Assembly: GCA_963691815.1 (NCBI GenBank)
Contig: OY829648.1
Coordinates: forward strand, 28,019,883-28,083,882
DNA: 64,000 bases
Direction: 5' to 3'
From: Echiichthys vipera
Lineage: Eukaryota > Chordata > Actinopteri > Perciformes > Trachinidae
Positions 1 through 12,412 of this stretch are shown one piece after another. The notes beneath the pieces were generated by a model that was given only the letters and a program-made list of their open reading frames with translations, made no database searches and was not told the DNA's origin. Each line of letters opens with the position of its first letter. Position 1 is the stretch's first letter. Made by a program: the position numbers and the translations under genes.

Positions 1-1700
1 ATTAATGGCCGGAGAGTCAACCCAAATACATTTTCTGCATATTTTCCACATTACCCCCTCTCCCTTCAGAAGTACAACCACAACACGTTGTCCAGCATGG
101 GGATAATTAATTAAGCAGAGCTGTCACACTGGTACAGCAAAGGCGACAAAGGCACAAATACAATATTATCCTTATAAAGTCATGGTCACACATGGTTGAC
201 ATGCCAATTAAATTATGGTATATCATATCAAACACTAATAACATAAAAGTTTAAGTGCTCTCAGATGTCATGCTCAGGGCGGAACAAACTGCTGTAGAGA
301 AAAAGGAATGATACGACAAACCATAGTTAGATTAATGACTATCATTTTCAATTTCATCCTCTTTACTTATTACTTTTGCTATGCCCGTAGGCTTTGAATT
401 CTAAAATGACACGTAGGTAGTTTACAGTGACGACAGAGGCAGATTGACCACTGGATATTCAAAGTAATTCTTTGGAAACGGTGTCCTTGATTCAGGCTGC
501 ACTCAACCTACGTTGCTACTTGTATAACATCTTAAATATACATTAAAAAGAAAAAGGAAACATGCATAGTCACTACAGGGACCGTGCTAGGAATACACTG
601 GTGAAAGCCCTGTCCGTTAATGGGTTTTGGGCTAAAGAAAGCAGAATTACTGTCTGACAACTGACATCCCAACCTGTATTGAGGCTAAAGAGATTGCTAG
701 CTATATCTAACAGGTCAAAGTCAAAAACTCAGTCTGGATGCTCACTATTGAAAAACATTTAACACAGAGGTTAAATGCATGCTTTAGCTCTTGTATTTTC
801 AAATATGTTTAACTTCCAAGAATCAAATAAAGAGTCGGTGCTAGTATAGGTAGAAAGATAGGTAACAAGGCATGCTAACATTAGCATCTTTCTTTAGGGA
901 AACAAACAACATTTTTAATCGATTCTTTATCATTTTTGTTTTGGAAACATGGAAAATGACACCACTAAGACGTTAAGGGTTGGCAGGTCAGTTAAAGTTG
1001 CTAAACTGGGATTAGACATTTAGTGTCCAGGGAGGAAGAGATGGACTCAACATCCATTCAGCCACTGCAGAGATATCAATGTCTAAAGTTAAGAAGTCCA
1101 TTGGCACATTTGATGGCATAGGTTTCAAAGAGCATGACATTATTAGGCTATAAGCGGTAGGGGGGTGATTTTGACATATTGATCCAGTGAACATACATTG
1201 AATATTTGACCTTGTTAAAAAAAGAGAGAGGGAGAAAGAAACCACCTGTAAGGCAGGGGAAAGTGTACAGAATATTGGTTCGTGTATAGTGTGTGTGTTA
1301 ATCATATTCGATCACCCAGTTGTACTCGTAGCTGTAGATTTGTCAAACCACTTGGCAAGGCTGAGTAAAAGGTAACGCTTTATCCACACAGTCTTGTCAG
1401 AGCATAGTAAGTTAGCTTGTTTTTCACTATGCTTTCTTTGAATTCACCAACTCACCAAACTAGTACGTTGTGGACAAAATGTAATTGATCTGATTATGCC
1501 CTTCTGTAAAATAGCACTTACTGCTTATACATTGTGTTAACTTTAAGGCTGCTTATAGGTTTTGCAACACATGCATCGCCAATCCATAGATATTTATATA
1601 TTTCTCTTCATCTTTTTTTGGACATTTATATCGTATATTATTGTTTTTCTTCAAGCAGTATCCACATTAGGGGAATTTCAATATCACCCTACCCTACTAT
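1..1700. other. No feature seen
   Basis: AT-rich sequence with only a short family-A-like motif (gcatgctaacattagca, about 870). No exon or repeat is supported. Confidence 0.5.
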
Positions 1701-1930
1701 CCATCTATCTGGAGCCGACACCCTGGACAGGATGCCAGTCTATCACAGGGCACATAGAGACAAACAGAGACAGACAACCATTCACACCTACGGGCAATTT
1801 AGAGTCATCAATGAACCTAACACCTGCATGTCTTTGGACTGTGGGAGGAAGAAAGAGAACCTGGAGAACACCCACGCAGACAAGGGGAGACCATGCAAAC
1901 TCCACACAGCCAGGATTTGAACCAGAAACC
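1701..1930 (+). repeat. Conserved-type fish interspersed repeat
   Basis: Contains accctggacaggatgcca, 'ttcacacctacgggcaattt', 'catgtctttggactgtggga' and 'agaccatgcaaactccacac', the hallmark order of a repeat found in very many copies across fish genomes. It is open in two frames (about 128 and 167 codons) only because the repeat lacks stops in them; these are not counted as genes. Confidence 0.75.
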
Positions 1931-2397
1931 ACCATGCACAAACTCTACTACCAACCACATAATTCTAGGAATTATCTCATGTATAGGCTACCTGCTGCAA
2001 TAAAGATAGGCCTACGTAGTAACCTTTATCTGGCCTTTATCAGTATATCGACAAACTTTAGTTAGATCTCCTAATTCAGTTGCAACACAAATTAACAGTG
2101 TAATGTGGAAATGCCAAGCAGCCCCAGAGTCTCCTGTGTACATGCGTCTTGTTTACTAACAACAGAGATGAAGTTCTACTTAGCAGGACCAAACTAGAAA
2201 GTCCATTAAGTTATTGAGATTAAAAGCCTGATGCCATCCCTCCCACCCGATCCTCCGTGGACCCTTCCCCCGACCAGAACCACACCTCCAAAGGAGAAAG
2301 TTGATTGATGAGAGCGATCACGCAGTTTGGAATCTCTTCTCTCATTAGACTCCTTATGCATCTAAGCTGTTTCAACACACATCCGGAGAGCAGGTCA

Positions 2398-2424
2398 GGG
2401 GGGTGGGGGGGGGGTGAGGAGGTG
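2398..2424 (+). repeat. G-run tract
   Basis: Six G, T, ten G, then GAGGAGG-like text. A possible G-quadruplex or slippage site. Confidence 0.7.
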
Positions 2425-2924
2425 TCCATACTCTGACTTTTTAGAAGATAAGTACTCACACTAAAATATTTACTTTGTACATTAATCTCTGGGAAATTAA
2501 TTTGCCATTAGACGTTCTTCCTTAGAAAAAAAAAGTGTTTTTTTTTTTCAACAGAGAAGTGTGGTTTACACTCCCTACTCTTCATGCTCAGTGAACTTTC
2601 TCTCTTTTGACTCACTCATGGGACTGCTTTGAAATTTATGTCCCTGAGGGAGTGGTGTTTGGACAGTCAGGGTGGATCCTATCATCGACCACTGAGGCTC
2701 TCTTGAGGAGCGTGAGCTGAAGTAGTGGAAAGAAAAGTAAAGAATGTTACATATGAATTTCCCTTAAGCAGATATGCTCAATCACATTAATGCAAGTGCA
2801 GCATATTATTATGTACTAATTGGCAATGGGTAGTAGCATTGCTGTAATGTGCTGCTGATTGTGTCGCTGCAAACTAAGTGGGGTCTATTGTGTTCAGATG
2901 AATAACCTAAACAAAACAATAAAA

Positions 2925-2928
<4 letters not shown>

Positions 2929-2975
<47 letters not shown>

Positions 2976-2976
2976 T
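2929..2976. repeat. (TA)n microsatellite
   Basis: Uninterrupted AT dinucleotides, ending in an imperfect catatatt. Generates spurious Ile/Tyr frames on both strands. Confidence 0.98.
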
Positions 2977-4139
2977 TTACCTTGCTATGTATACACCTCA
3001 CATCCACATTATTGCTGTGTTTCCTAGCCCCTAAAATGGAGATGTTTGGAAACGCTGCTGAGCCGTTTTTGTGTTTTAGTCTGGACGGGTAGAAACTGAG
3101 ACCTTTGGGAACAGTGACACAGAATACCATGTCTGTCTTCAGTAGGCTGATATACCTTTTGTGATTTCATCCTTCTTGTGTGGGTGCCTTTTTTATACAG
3201 TCTATGGTGGGCGCTCCTTTTCTTTTGCCATGGCTTCCTAAGAGGATTGTTAATGCTTCCAGTACCGCTCTAATATGTCGCCATATTTATTTTGCAACAA
3301 TTCCTAATCTGTGTTTTCCACTGTTGTTACCGCATCATAATCAAGTGTTACATTCAGTAACAGTGCCACCTCGTCGTTCGTCCAACCAAATAAATCTCTG
3401 GTCTTATTTTTCACCATTACTGTTCTTTCTCCCAAATATTTTCTGTATTTTAAACTTATACAAGGATTAAGCATTGTTTATGGGCCCTAATGCAGGCTGC
3501 AAATGTTAGCATGTCTCCTTTACTAGCCACAGTAGTAAACCAACCCAGTGTTACTTCCAGTCACAAGAGTAAGCACATCATCAGCATATCTAATACTTTT
3601 TATGGGGTTCTCATCTGGAGTAGACAGTGTTTTCAAACACCACATAGAGCTAAAGTTTGCTTAATAAGCGGGTCAACACAGCTGATAAATCTTCCAATAA
3701 CAGTTGTCATTTGAGCCTCCAAAATTAAAGCCAGCTACAGTGAGTATAAAAGAGCAGCCTACTTTTGTCTACCTCTTTCTGTTTCAAATACTAATAAGAA
3801 TTCTGAAGCCTTTACTATCTATCTGTTATCATTGTAAACTGCATTTGTGCCGTGTGAGAATGAAAAGCTTGACAAAAGCCTCAACTGAAACTTGGCTGGA
3901 AACTCAACTGTGGCTGCGTGGGGAAGTGTAAGACAGTGTGAGGGGATGTGCTTGAGTGGGAGAGACACAGAATGCATTGTGTGAAACAGTTTGTGTGTTA
4001 GAGAGTGAGAAAGTGTTTGTCTGTGAAGGGTGGGGTTTTGGTCATCTGCCATCGGATAAGATATCCTGACAAGGCAATCAGAGAGAAACAAATTCTGCAG
4101 CCACACAGGTTCAACTCTCTCGTTCTTCACCCTGATGAG

Positions 4140-4990
4140 CTTTTGAAAAATGGAGTGCAGTTGAAATTGGTTTTGTATGAGAGGCTTCAGCTCTGTCTCT
4201 TGTCAGGATTATTGCCACCTGTCTTCATTGGCTGCAAAGGTCTGTTAATTAATCTGCCTCTCCTTCTTAGTGGCCGGAGAAGACAGGATGAACAGAGTGT
4301 TGTGTGTCAGAGTTACTGTTTCAGACAAATACATGTCCAATTTAGAAGACGACTGCCGTGATGTTAGGCAACATCCCTAATCAGTATCATTAAAACACTA
4401 CATCATGTCCTTCCTTTCTAATTTTATGAGGGGAGCTATTTAATTGGATATTTAATCTAATTTAGTTAATGAAAGTCCTGGGAAATTTTGTGTGAGGGAC
4501 AGTGATATCTCTTATGATCAATGAAGCTGCAAATAGAGCTCTTCAGGGAAGCGCTCCTGACTGATTAGTACAGAATATTAAAAAATGCTGTTGCTAATAT
4601 AGAAATATATGCAATGTGCTCTACTCTATATGATGGTTGTCCTTGGTAAAACATGTCAGCTGCTACGGCAAATGCAAGAGAAGCATCATTGATTAATTGG
4701 ACATGGATAGCTTAATATGCCACTGGATACCAATGCTAATCTCATCAGAGTAAAAGTGTTATTACACAACCATCAGCTGTGATCCTGTAAATGAGCAGGA
4801 GAGTATGGAGGGATTTACTAGGCCAGGTTACTGCAAGTCTGGAGCCAGGGTAAAAAAAGCAGCTCAATGGACTTCTTTCTTTTGTCGTAGGAGGCCCAAT
4901 CACAATCCCACAGGAAATTGTCATTGGCATCGACCCTGCAAAGTGTCAAATTGATCAAGTGTTAGCTGGGATTGTCTGCTGCTGAGTGTC
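4140..4990. other. Candidate conserved non-coding block
   Basis: High-complexity sequence without repeat phrases, containing homeodomain-type cores (gttaattaatctg, 'tttaattggatatttaatct', agttaatg, gattaattgg). Vertebrate developmental enhancers often have this look. Conservation cannot be tested here. Confidence 0.3.
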
Positions 4991-5484
4991 TGCACCTGTG
5001 CATTCCTCTAAGTGTTGAGATCCCAGTGATTCCTAAAGTGAAGTTTGAACTTGGCCTGCTGTTTGCGGCTCAGGCGTACCCAGACTTGCCTGGCTGAGGG
5101 CAGCTTGTATTGTACACACACTCCTGTCACTCTCCGCTGTTCCTTTGGAATGTAAACCACCAGTGTCACACCAGTGTGATATACTGGGCTGCATGTTTTT
5201 GTTGCGGTGCAGGTGCAGTTTGGGTGTAGCACTAGTACAAGTACTTGCCAAGTTGCAAACGATTCATAGGAACATCAGTTACTTGGACTTAATCGCATGC
5301 ACAATAATGTTTTTCTTTCCTTTTACATGTCTGAACAAAGACAAATCATCAGATAATGTTCATTATGTATCCCCCCTCCGAATGCATGCCACAGTATTCT
5401 TAATAAACAGCACTTTTACATGTGTTTGATTAAAGTAAAGATGAGCTGTTGTTTCTCCAAGGACATCTTTTCATGTGAAAAATA

Positions 5485-5512
5485 CTTTTTCATTTAGCAG
5501 ATGCTTATATGC
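5485..5512 (+). repeat. Short fragment of the CATTTAGCAGATGCTT repeat
   Basis: tttttcatttagcagatgct matches the same motif as at 47.1 kb; only about 25 bp is preserved. Confidence 0.35.
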
Positions 5513-6534
5513 AGAACAGTGTTGTTGCCGCCCACAGGTATAATCAACCAGAAAATTAATAATCATTCTGCAGGACTACAATAAATCATTACGCTTTGGA
5601 CAATTAATAATGGAGGCCAAGCTTGGGATGTCTGATTACAATAGTTACGATGCATATCATCAAGATTTAAATCTAACATTTCACAATGGAATTTCAGACA
5701 CCAGTGCACATTACTGATGTTTAAATTTGGCATTGGGGCGGGTCACGGGAGTTGAGGAATGGTGCATCTCCATCTACAACTAACCAAACTGCTATTACAA
5801 AACTTACAGTGCAGCACCTTCTGCAGCTATAAATTTACATTTGATGCGCAGTTTGAAGAGGCTTGACTAGTGATTAAAGGAAAACAGTAGAAAGTGCTAG
5901 AAGTGCTTTATAGAGCGTCTCGTCAGAGACATTGTGTAAGTATAAGCACATTTCGTTTAGGGGTTAAAGTAGCTGAAAACCATAACCTAGATTGTAAATC
6001 CGTAAATCATCTAATTAGTATTCTCCCTCTACTTGTCAAGTTAATCTAGAGAGTAGTGTTTTGACCAAGATACACACATTTTGTTTGTGAAAAAACTACC
6101 GGGTTGAAAAACTTAGCGTTTATGAAGCCAAAAGTGGATACAGGCGTTAGCTCAATGCTAACACATGATTGGATTTATCGTCAAAGTGCTCACGGAAAAT
6201 TAGAATTGCGATTGTGACATATGCTCAATTTCACATGCTATTAAAACAACACCAGTGCTTAAACCTACTGTCAAAATGCTTGAGTGTCCCTTACAGAACT
6301 ATAGTTAGCCAAAACCTAAAATGTGCTTGCTGCCCAAGTGTCAGTTTCTCTTCCTGCAGCTAGATGAAGCATCCATGTTTCAACTTCGACAGCTGAGTGA
6401 CTTCTCCTGCGTTTTGGCGTGGATCCACGGCCTCCAGCGTTTCAGAGAAGAGAGTTTAGCATAGTTTTTATCATTTTGAAAGTTTGTCTAGTGTCTAAAC
6501 CCCAGGGGGAAATATTATTAAATGAATCATTTCA

Positions 6535-6564
6535 TCATTACCCCCTAAAAATAGGGGGTAATGA
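6535..6564. repeat. Perfect 13-bp hairpin
   Basis: TCATTACCCCCTA, loop AAAA, then its exact reverse complement. The G/C core (five C, five G) would make a stable stem in RNA or cruciform DNA. No coding frame surrounds it. Confidence 0.95.
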
Positions 6565-8154
6565 TAATGGGGTCTAATTGCCAACTCTTTACAATTCCCT
6601 TTATTGTACACCATGTAATTCATTCATTCTTCACTCTAAATAAGTCTCTCCTGATTGAAATGTTTATAACTAGTGTCAGTGGTTTAAACCTTCTATTGGG
6701 CAGTAATCCTTTGGAAAAAAACAACACTGTAGAGGAAACACTATAGAGGAGTGCTGTTTATAAAACATCAACTAATCAAATGCAATGTAGATGAATGAAA
6801 TAGAAAGTTGAGAAATTAATTAAATTATATTTCAAATTTAAAACCTATAGCTTTAATCACTGAGGCTAAACTTCACCTTTAATCGCAGTTTGACTTCAAT
6901 ACGGACCTCATGTATTAAAGTTGTTGCCAAGGTAACAACTAATGGTGGATAAAATAAACAAATAAACAATTCCGGTTTAAGATCGATTAACAGTTCTTCT
7001 TTGACAAAATAACCACATCAATTATGAAAGCGGCAATATTCTTCTGTTTTCACTGACTAGCTGGCGGTATCAAACCGTTCACGCACCAAAGCACGACTTC
7101 TGAATGAAACTCACCAAATGTTTTGCTATTATTTTTACAGTGCCCTCATAACCCAGGTGTGCAGACGTCTTGCACGCTGTGAAGCTAACTAACACTGGCT
7201 CCACTCAGTGTTGACGTCCAGCTTTCAAGAGTCAAAGAAGAAACACTGCAGAGCACTGGGGGTCCAATACCTGCCCGAGGTAGCCAGCTCATTGAGTGGA
7301 CATAAACTTCCCCCACCTGACATGTGGTGGGAAGAGGATTAGTTAAACACACTCAGCCTGGGCTGACTCAGTTTGTGGAATCACAAAGTAATCTCGAGGC
7401 ACATTCACTTAGGAGGCAGCTTGATGATCACAGGCCAGTGATTTATTCATCTGAGGCACGTTGCGAGGCTGTAAGAATTTGTCAAGTTAGAATCCTAATT
7501 AAAACTGTTAATCACAGATTCCTGTTTGTTCAGCACTCGAGTGAAATGAAAAATGTGATCAAATTATTCATTGCTCCCTTTCAGACAGGTAAGTCAGCAT
7601 AGCCGCGAGCGTCAGTGTGCCGCAAAAGTTTGTTTTTTTAGGCTTATGAAGATTTTAAGCTCTGACTTCTTAATTCATTTGATATACATCAAAATTCTAA
7701 GTAGACATCAACAATTTACCTGCCTGATCAGTTTGGATTTATCTATTTATGTAGATCAGCAGAAGTTGAGACATCTAGAAAATGGGCTCCAGGCAATGAG
7801 ACGTATGCAGTGAGATGGATCAAAGTTCATGTTCAGAACTCAAGTAATGTGCTGCTCATATTGAGAGTGAAGCCTGGAGCGACATCACTCAGAGGTAATT
7901 TGACCGCTTTATTTTCTCTGCATCTAAGATTTCAAACCTATTTTTCTTCTTTTAGAACTGACCCTTATGTTTGGGGATTCTTTGGGTGCATTGTTATTAA
8001 ATCATGTTATTGTACATTATTTAAGCCCCTGCAGCAGTTAGAAAAACAGAATAAGTAATGAATAAAAGGTGAATCTTACTTAAGTCCACTATCATGCAGT
8101 TTGTTCTGCTAAGGTGTGACCTAGACAGGTGCGGTACTCCTGAACAAACAAACA

Positions 8155-8400
8155 TGGTCTCCCCCTCAGTGTGAGATCAGCGGACTCCTCTGCAGCTTTC
8201 AAACACATTCTTAAAACCCATTTGTATAAGATGACCTACTCTTGAAAATGTCTATTGTTGTTTTATATTTAATTCTCTGTGTTATTATTCTATAGTATTT
8301 TATATTGTGCAATTTAATTCATCTTTCTCACATTTTAAGATGTTTTGATTTAATGTTTTAACTACATTGTGCTGCTTGATGTTTTGGGGTGAGAGGTGTG
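8155..8400 (+). mobile_element. LINE 3' remnant (end of reverse transcriptase ORF)
   Basis: A short plus-strand frame reads SSAAFKHILKTHLYKM, the motif (SFK..LKTHLF) at the very end of ORF2 in L2/CR1-type and related fish LINEs. It is followed by a T-rich 3' UTR (about 8240-8395). The rest of the element is absent, as usual for 5'-truncated insertions. Confidence 0.5.
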
Positions 8401-8439
8401 GAGGGGTCAGTACAAAACTTTTACTGACCCCCCTATAGA

Positions 8440-8640
8440 GACCAAACACTTTTTTTTTCTATCAGGCTCTAATCATGTTGACTTCTGCTGTAAAGTTGGG
8501 CATTTTAACATGGGGCTCTAGTCTATGTCTATATTTGCTCTGTTTTGGAGTCAGCCTCAGGTGGCCACTCGTGGAACTGTAGTTTTTGGCACTACTGTGT
8601 TTCAGCCCAGCAGGTTGCAGCTTGATTTTTTTCCTATTAT
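8440..8640 (+). repeat. Fish interspersed repeat (GGCCACTCG... type)
   Basis: Includes 'tttggagtcagcctcaggtg', gccactcgtggaactgtag and tttttggcactactgtg, phrases of an abundant fish repeat. Boundaries are uncertain. Confidence 0.5.
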
Positions 8641-9163
8641 GTAAATCTGTGATATAATCTAAAATCCAAGTACAGAAATGGCAAAGATATGTTTGCAGTA
8701 ATTTAGAAACGCTTTATTTTTCATCTGGTAAAATGTCTCTTAGTCGATTACCGGTAGTCAACTAAGATTTCTACCTTTGATTAGTCATTTTTATGCTTTT
8801 ATCCCCCCTCACATCTGGTAAACACCAGATTTAAAGCAGTGCTTCTGAACGATCCTTTGTGGAGAAAGTTTTAATCACATGAATCAACTAATTGATTAGT
8901 TTATAAAATGGTATGAGTGCTAGTTGGCTAAAAATCTACTAGACTAAAAACTAAAAAGTCCCACTGAGCACGTATCCTGGTCGCAATTCTTTAATAACCA
9001 AATGTAAAGCATCTGTGCATTTATATTAAAAAGAACAAATATTCAACAACATATCCTTGTTGTTAAACTCTCAAACATTAATAGCATATTGGCCTAAACA
9101 AATCCGGCTTTAGTAAATGAGAAGGAAAATTAAGAGCATTTAGCAGAATGTCTTTTAATGCTC

Positions 9164-9283
<120 letters not shown>

Positions 9284-10134
9284 CTTATTGTGTGCGGCAG
9301 GATTACATAAGAAGAGCACTCCCTGACCCTATGACAGCATCCTGCATAGGTAGTGAATGACTTGTGTTCTTTTGACTATTTGAGCCAGTTTTTCCATTAT
9401 GAATAACTATTTTGTTTGTGTAGGATTCATAAACTCTAGCCAATCAATGCCAAACAATCAGGGTGATGAACGCAAATCTGCAAGAATCTGTTTGTTCAGT
9501 TGTAACCAGATGTCAGGGCTTCTACTGCCGATTGTCAGGATGTCAACACTTTGACTTGTTTGAAAAGCCCAGTGCCCTTTGCCTTAGACATGAGCTTAAA
9601 GAAACAGGGCACATGCATAGATATTCTGCTTTTCAGCTCACTTAAGCTTGCTAACTGTGTAGAGTGTTAAAGCCATTGCATTAGGGGTGTTAACACATTT
9701 AAGTGTTGCTAATTTGATTCATATATTCAGTGTAAATTTAGGTGGGACAAAAACTGTAATACATATTTCCAATATATCTCAAATGCATACAACATGTATC
9801 CATCATCCTGATGTCTAGTTAAGGTGGTTGAATTCTTCAAAAATGGTAGCTTATGTGAGTTAAGAAAAGGGCTTAACACCCTTGAAACATATCAGTTTGT
9901 CACAGACAATGGTAGACATGTGCCAGTTTCGGCTTGTCATTAGTGGCAGTGGGTAAATGTTTACACTGTATAGAGTAGGACACAATGTCAAATAAATCAA
10001 ATGCACTACCTTAGACAAATGCAATAACTGAAATTATTTCTTTAGGTAATTGGATTCTGTTTGCTGTAAAACAAGACCTAATTTGTCACATGAAGTGTGT
10101 AGATACTGAGCATGAAAATTTATGTAAACTCTTA

Positions 10135-11015
10135 AAGTGGAATTTGGATATTTATTAACTTGGACCTTATTTCCCCATGTATTTCGGTGTTAGTGCCTAA
10201 TGGCAATAACTTTTTTGGAATTGGTCCAGTAATGAGCTTGAGCACTGCGGCCTGGCCGCTGTGGACCGAACTACAATGTAATCAAACAGGGCACCTGTGC
10301 ACCAACAATATAATGTCAACTAAAAGTGTTTGTTTTTTACCACTGCCCAGATTGTTCTCAGAAGCCTCTGACCGTCTTATGGAAAGACGGTGAAGTTTTG
10401 TTCTGCAATCTCACTCTCAAATCGCATGGGATGTTGACATAAGAAACCAGAGTAGAACTTCAGACAGGGAGAGTATTATGAGTCGAAGCTTTGTCTTATC
10501 TAAACCATTTTTAATAAAAAAACAAGTTAGTTTTTGCACATTTCTGAATTATGCCAACAATATGTGGAGCTCCACTTCACGCAGCTTTCACAGATTAACA
10601 TTACCTTTGGCTGCAGACAGGCACAAGTTGTGGCTAGTTGTGCTACAAATGGATCCTAATAACACCAGATACACTGCACCAGGACACTACTGCCAGAAAA
10701 AGAGGAGCAGACATCCTGCCAAAGCACATTTGCCAAGAGTGGAGACACTTTCTGCAGACGGAGCGGAGGTAGGCTAATGTTGTTAGCTATGTTGAGCTGC
10801 ACCAGTAGCTACACACCAAAGCATGACAGGATAACAGCAAATATCCATCCATCAGCGGCAAAAACAGATACTTTTAGTTGACATTATATTGTTGGTGCAC
10901 AGGTGCCCCCTTTGACGCTCAATACTGGACCAGTTTCAAAAAAAGTTGTTGCCAGTCACTTGTCAGAAATACATGGCGAAATAGGGTCTAGGTTGAAAAG
11001 CACATACATTCCCCT
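10135..11015. mobile_element. Foldback miniature element with roughly 190-bp inverted arms
   Basis: The left arm (about 10140-10345) and the right arm (about 10855-11010, reverse complement) share long blocks: ATTTCCCCATGTATTT (left), matched by the reverse complement of 'aatacatggcgaaat'; GGTCCAGTA; and the exact 20-mer CACCTGTGCACCAACAATAT followed by AATGTCAACTAAAAGT. About 500 bp lie between the arms. The arms have diverged by substitutions and small indels, so the element is not new. No transposase is encoded. The style matches abundant fish non-autonomous DNA transposons. Confidence 0.8.
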
Positions 11016-11744
11016 TTAACTAGTGTTTAGTTTAGTTGATTTGGATCAGACAGGTGACAAAATTCAAACTCTAGCATGCCCCACATCATCACATCAAGTC
11101 CCTTATCCAAGGAATCGGTTTAGAAACTCTCCATGGACTCCACTTTTGGAAACTCCTTATTAGTGGATAATGGTGAAGAATGTGAGTGGGGGTTACTGTA
11201 AATGAATTGGCCTACTTCCTCCAGTGTGACATCCTGCTTCTTTCACCAATGAAACAAGGCAACTGTAATCCTGTACAAGATAGGACTTGTTCAAGGAAAC
11301 GGTGTCTCGTCACCACTGTCTGTAATGAAACTAAACACAGAGTGAGGGACACGAGGGGCCTGAGGCTGTACCCTAAGTGCCTGTGATAAGATAGAAAGCA
11401 TTACATCATGCCATGATACATCTGTGTGCACTATCAACATGAATGTTAATCTGTCATTCAACAGCAGTTTCTGATCCCTCCCAACACAGGATAAAAGATA
11501 TTCAAGTGAAATGAAAAACTACAAAAAAGGGGCAAGATTGGCATATCTAGTTTATCTAGGCTATAGTCTACAGTAGATGTGAGTCCTGAAGAGCATGGGT
11601 ATGTGAAACTCAATACAGTGACATCATGCTTATTGATATTACTGAAGCAGGGGCCCTTTGTTTTTCTATTAAGTTATACATTTTTTTACACATTATAAAT
11701 TACTCATAAAGCATATTTTAACATAATTTCTTGGTCTTTGTATT

Positions 11745-12412
11745 GCGATGCTAATGTCAGCATGTTAATGTCCTCACGATGACAATGCTACCGTGCTGAT
11801 ATTTACCAGGTACATGTTCGCCATGTTCCCCATCTTAGTTTAGCATGTTGGCATGCTAACATTTGTTAATTAGCACCTAACACAAAGCACAGCTAAGGTA
11901 AATGGAATTTTTGTAGTTCTATCTCACAGGATCTGCCCTCCACTGTACTCTATGGTTAATACTCTCCTCAAATGTTTCACCCTCAATCACCCTCATAGAA
12001 ATATGAGGCCTGGAGCAGCTTGGGCCCTGAAATCGTATTATGATAGGGTGTTATGTCGGTTAGGCAGGAAGGAAGAGACCTTCCACTGTGGTCCACACAC
12101 ACTTAGCACAGGCTCTGCCCTCTACCTAGGGGCCCTGTCGCTCTGCTGCTCACTGAAGAGGGTGTAGGATAGCAGACAGAAGGCAGAATTCAGGTAGGCA
12201 CGTCCTGATTGTCCGGCTACGTTGTAAATTTCAGTGAGTCAATGTGTGCGTTATATTGGAGGAGAGTATTACCCATCGAGACCAGTAGAGGACGGAGCCT
12301 GTGCTCATAGAGCTAGGGTTAAAATATTGTAACCTAGTTTTGCTAATTGACATTTTGATCTGATGGTGGCGCTAGATGAAAAGTTAAGGGATCACCAAAT
12401 TTATTACACTTC
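11745..12412 (-). mobile_element. Family-A interspersed repeat, minus-strand copy
   Basis: The segment 11745-11895 is an inverted, diverged copy of 30119-30250 (shared TGTTAGCATGCTA-type motifs). At 12353-12412, 'ggtggcgctagatgaaaag' followed by 'gggatcacc' is the reverse complement of the 5' half of this family. The order fits one minus-strand element. The middle (about 11900-12350) is diverged or interrupted and not recognised. Confidence 0.6.

Noticed and set aside
1534..2065. Two long overlapping frames of 128 and 167 codons
   Set aside because: They run through a known-style fish interspersed repeat and differ in frame; no protein features.
2859..3130. Overlapping frames over the TA tract
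   Set aside because: Ile-Tyr runs from the microsatellite; no splice or domain evidence.
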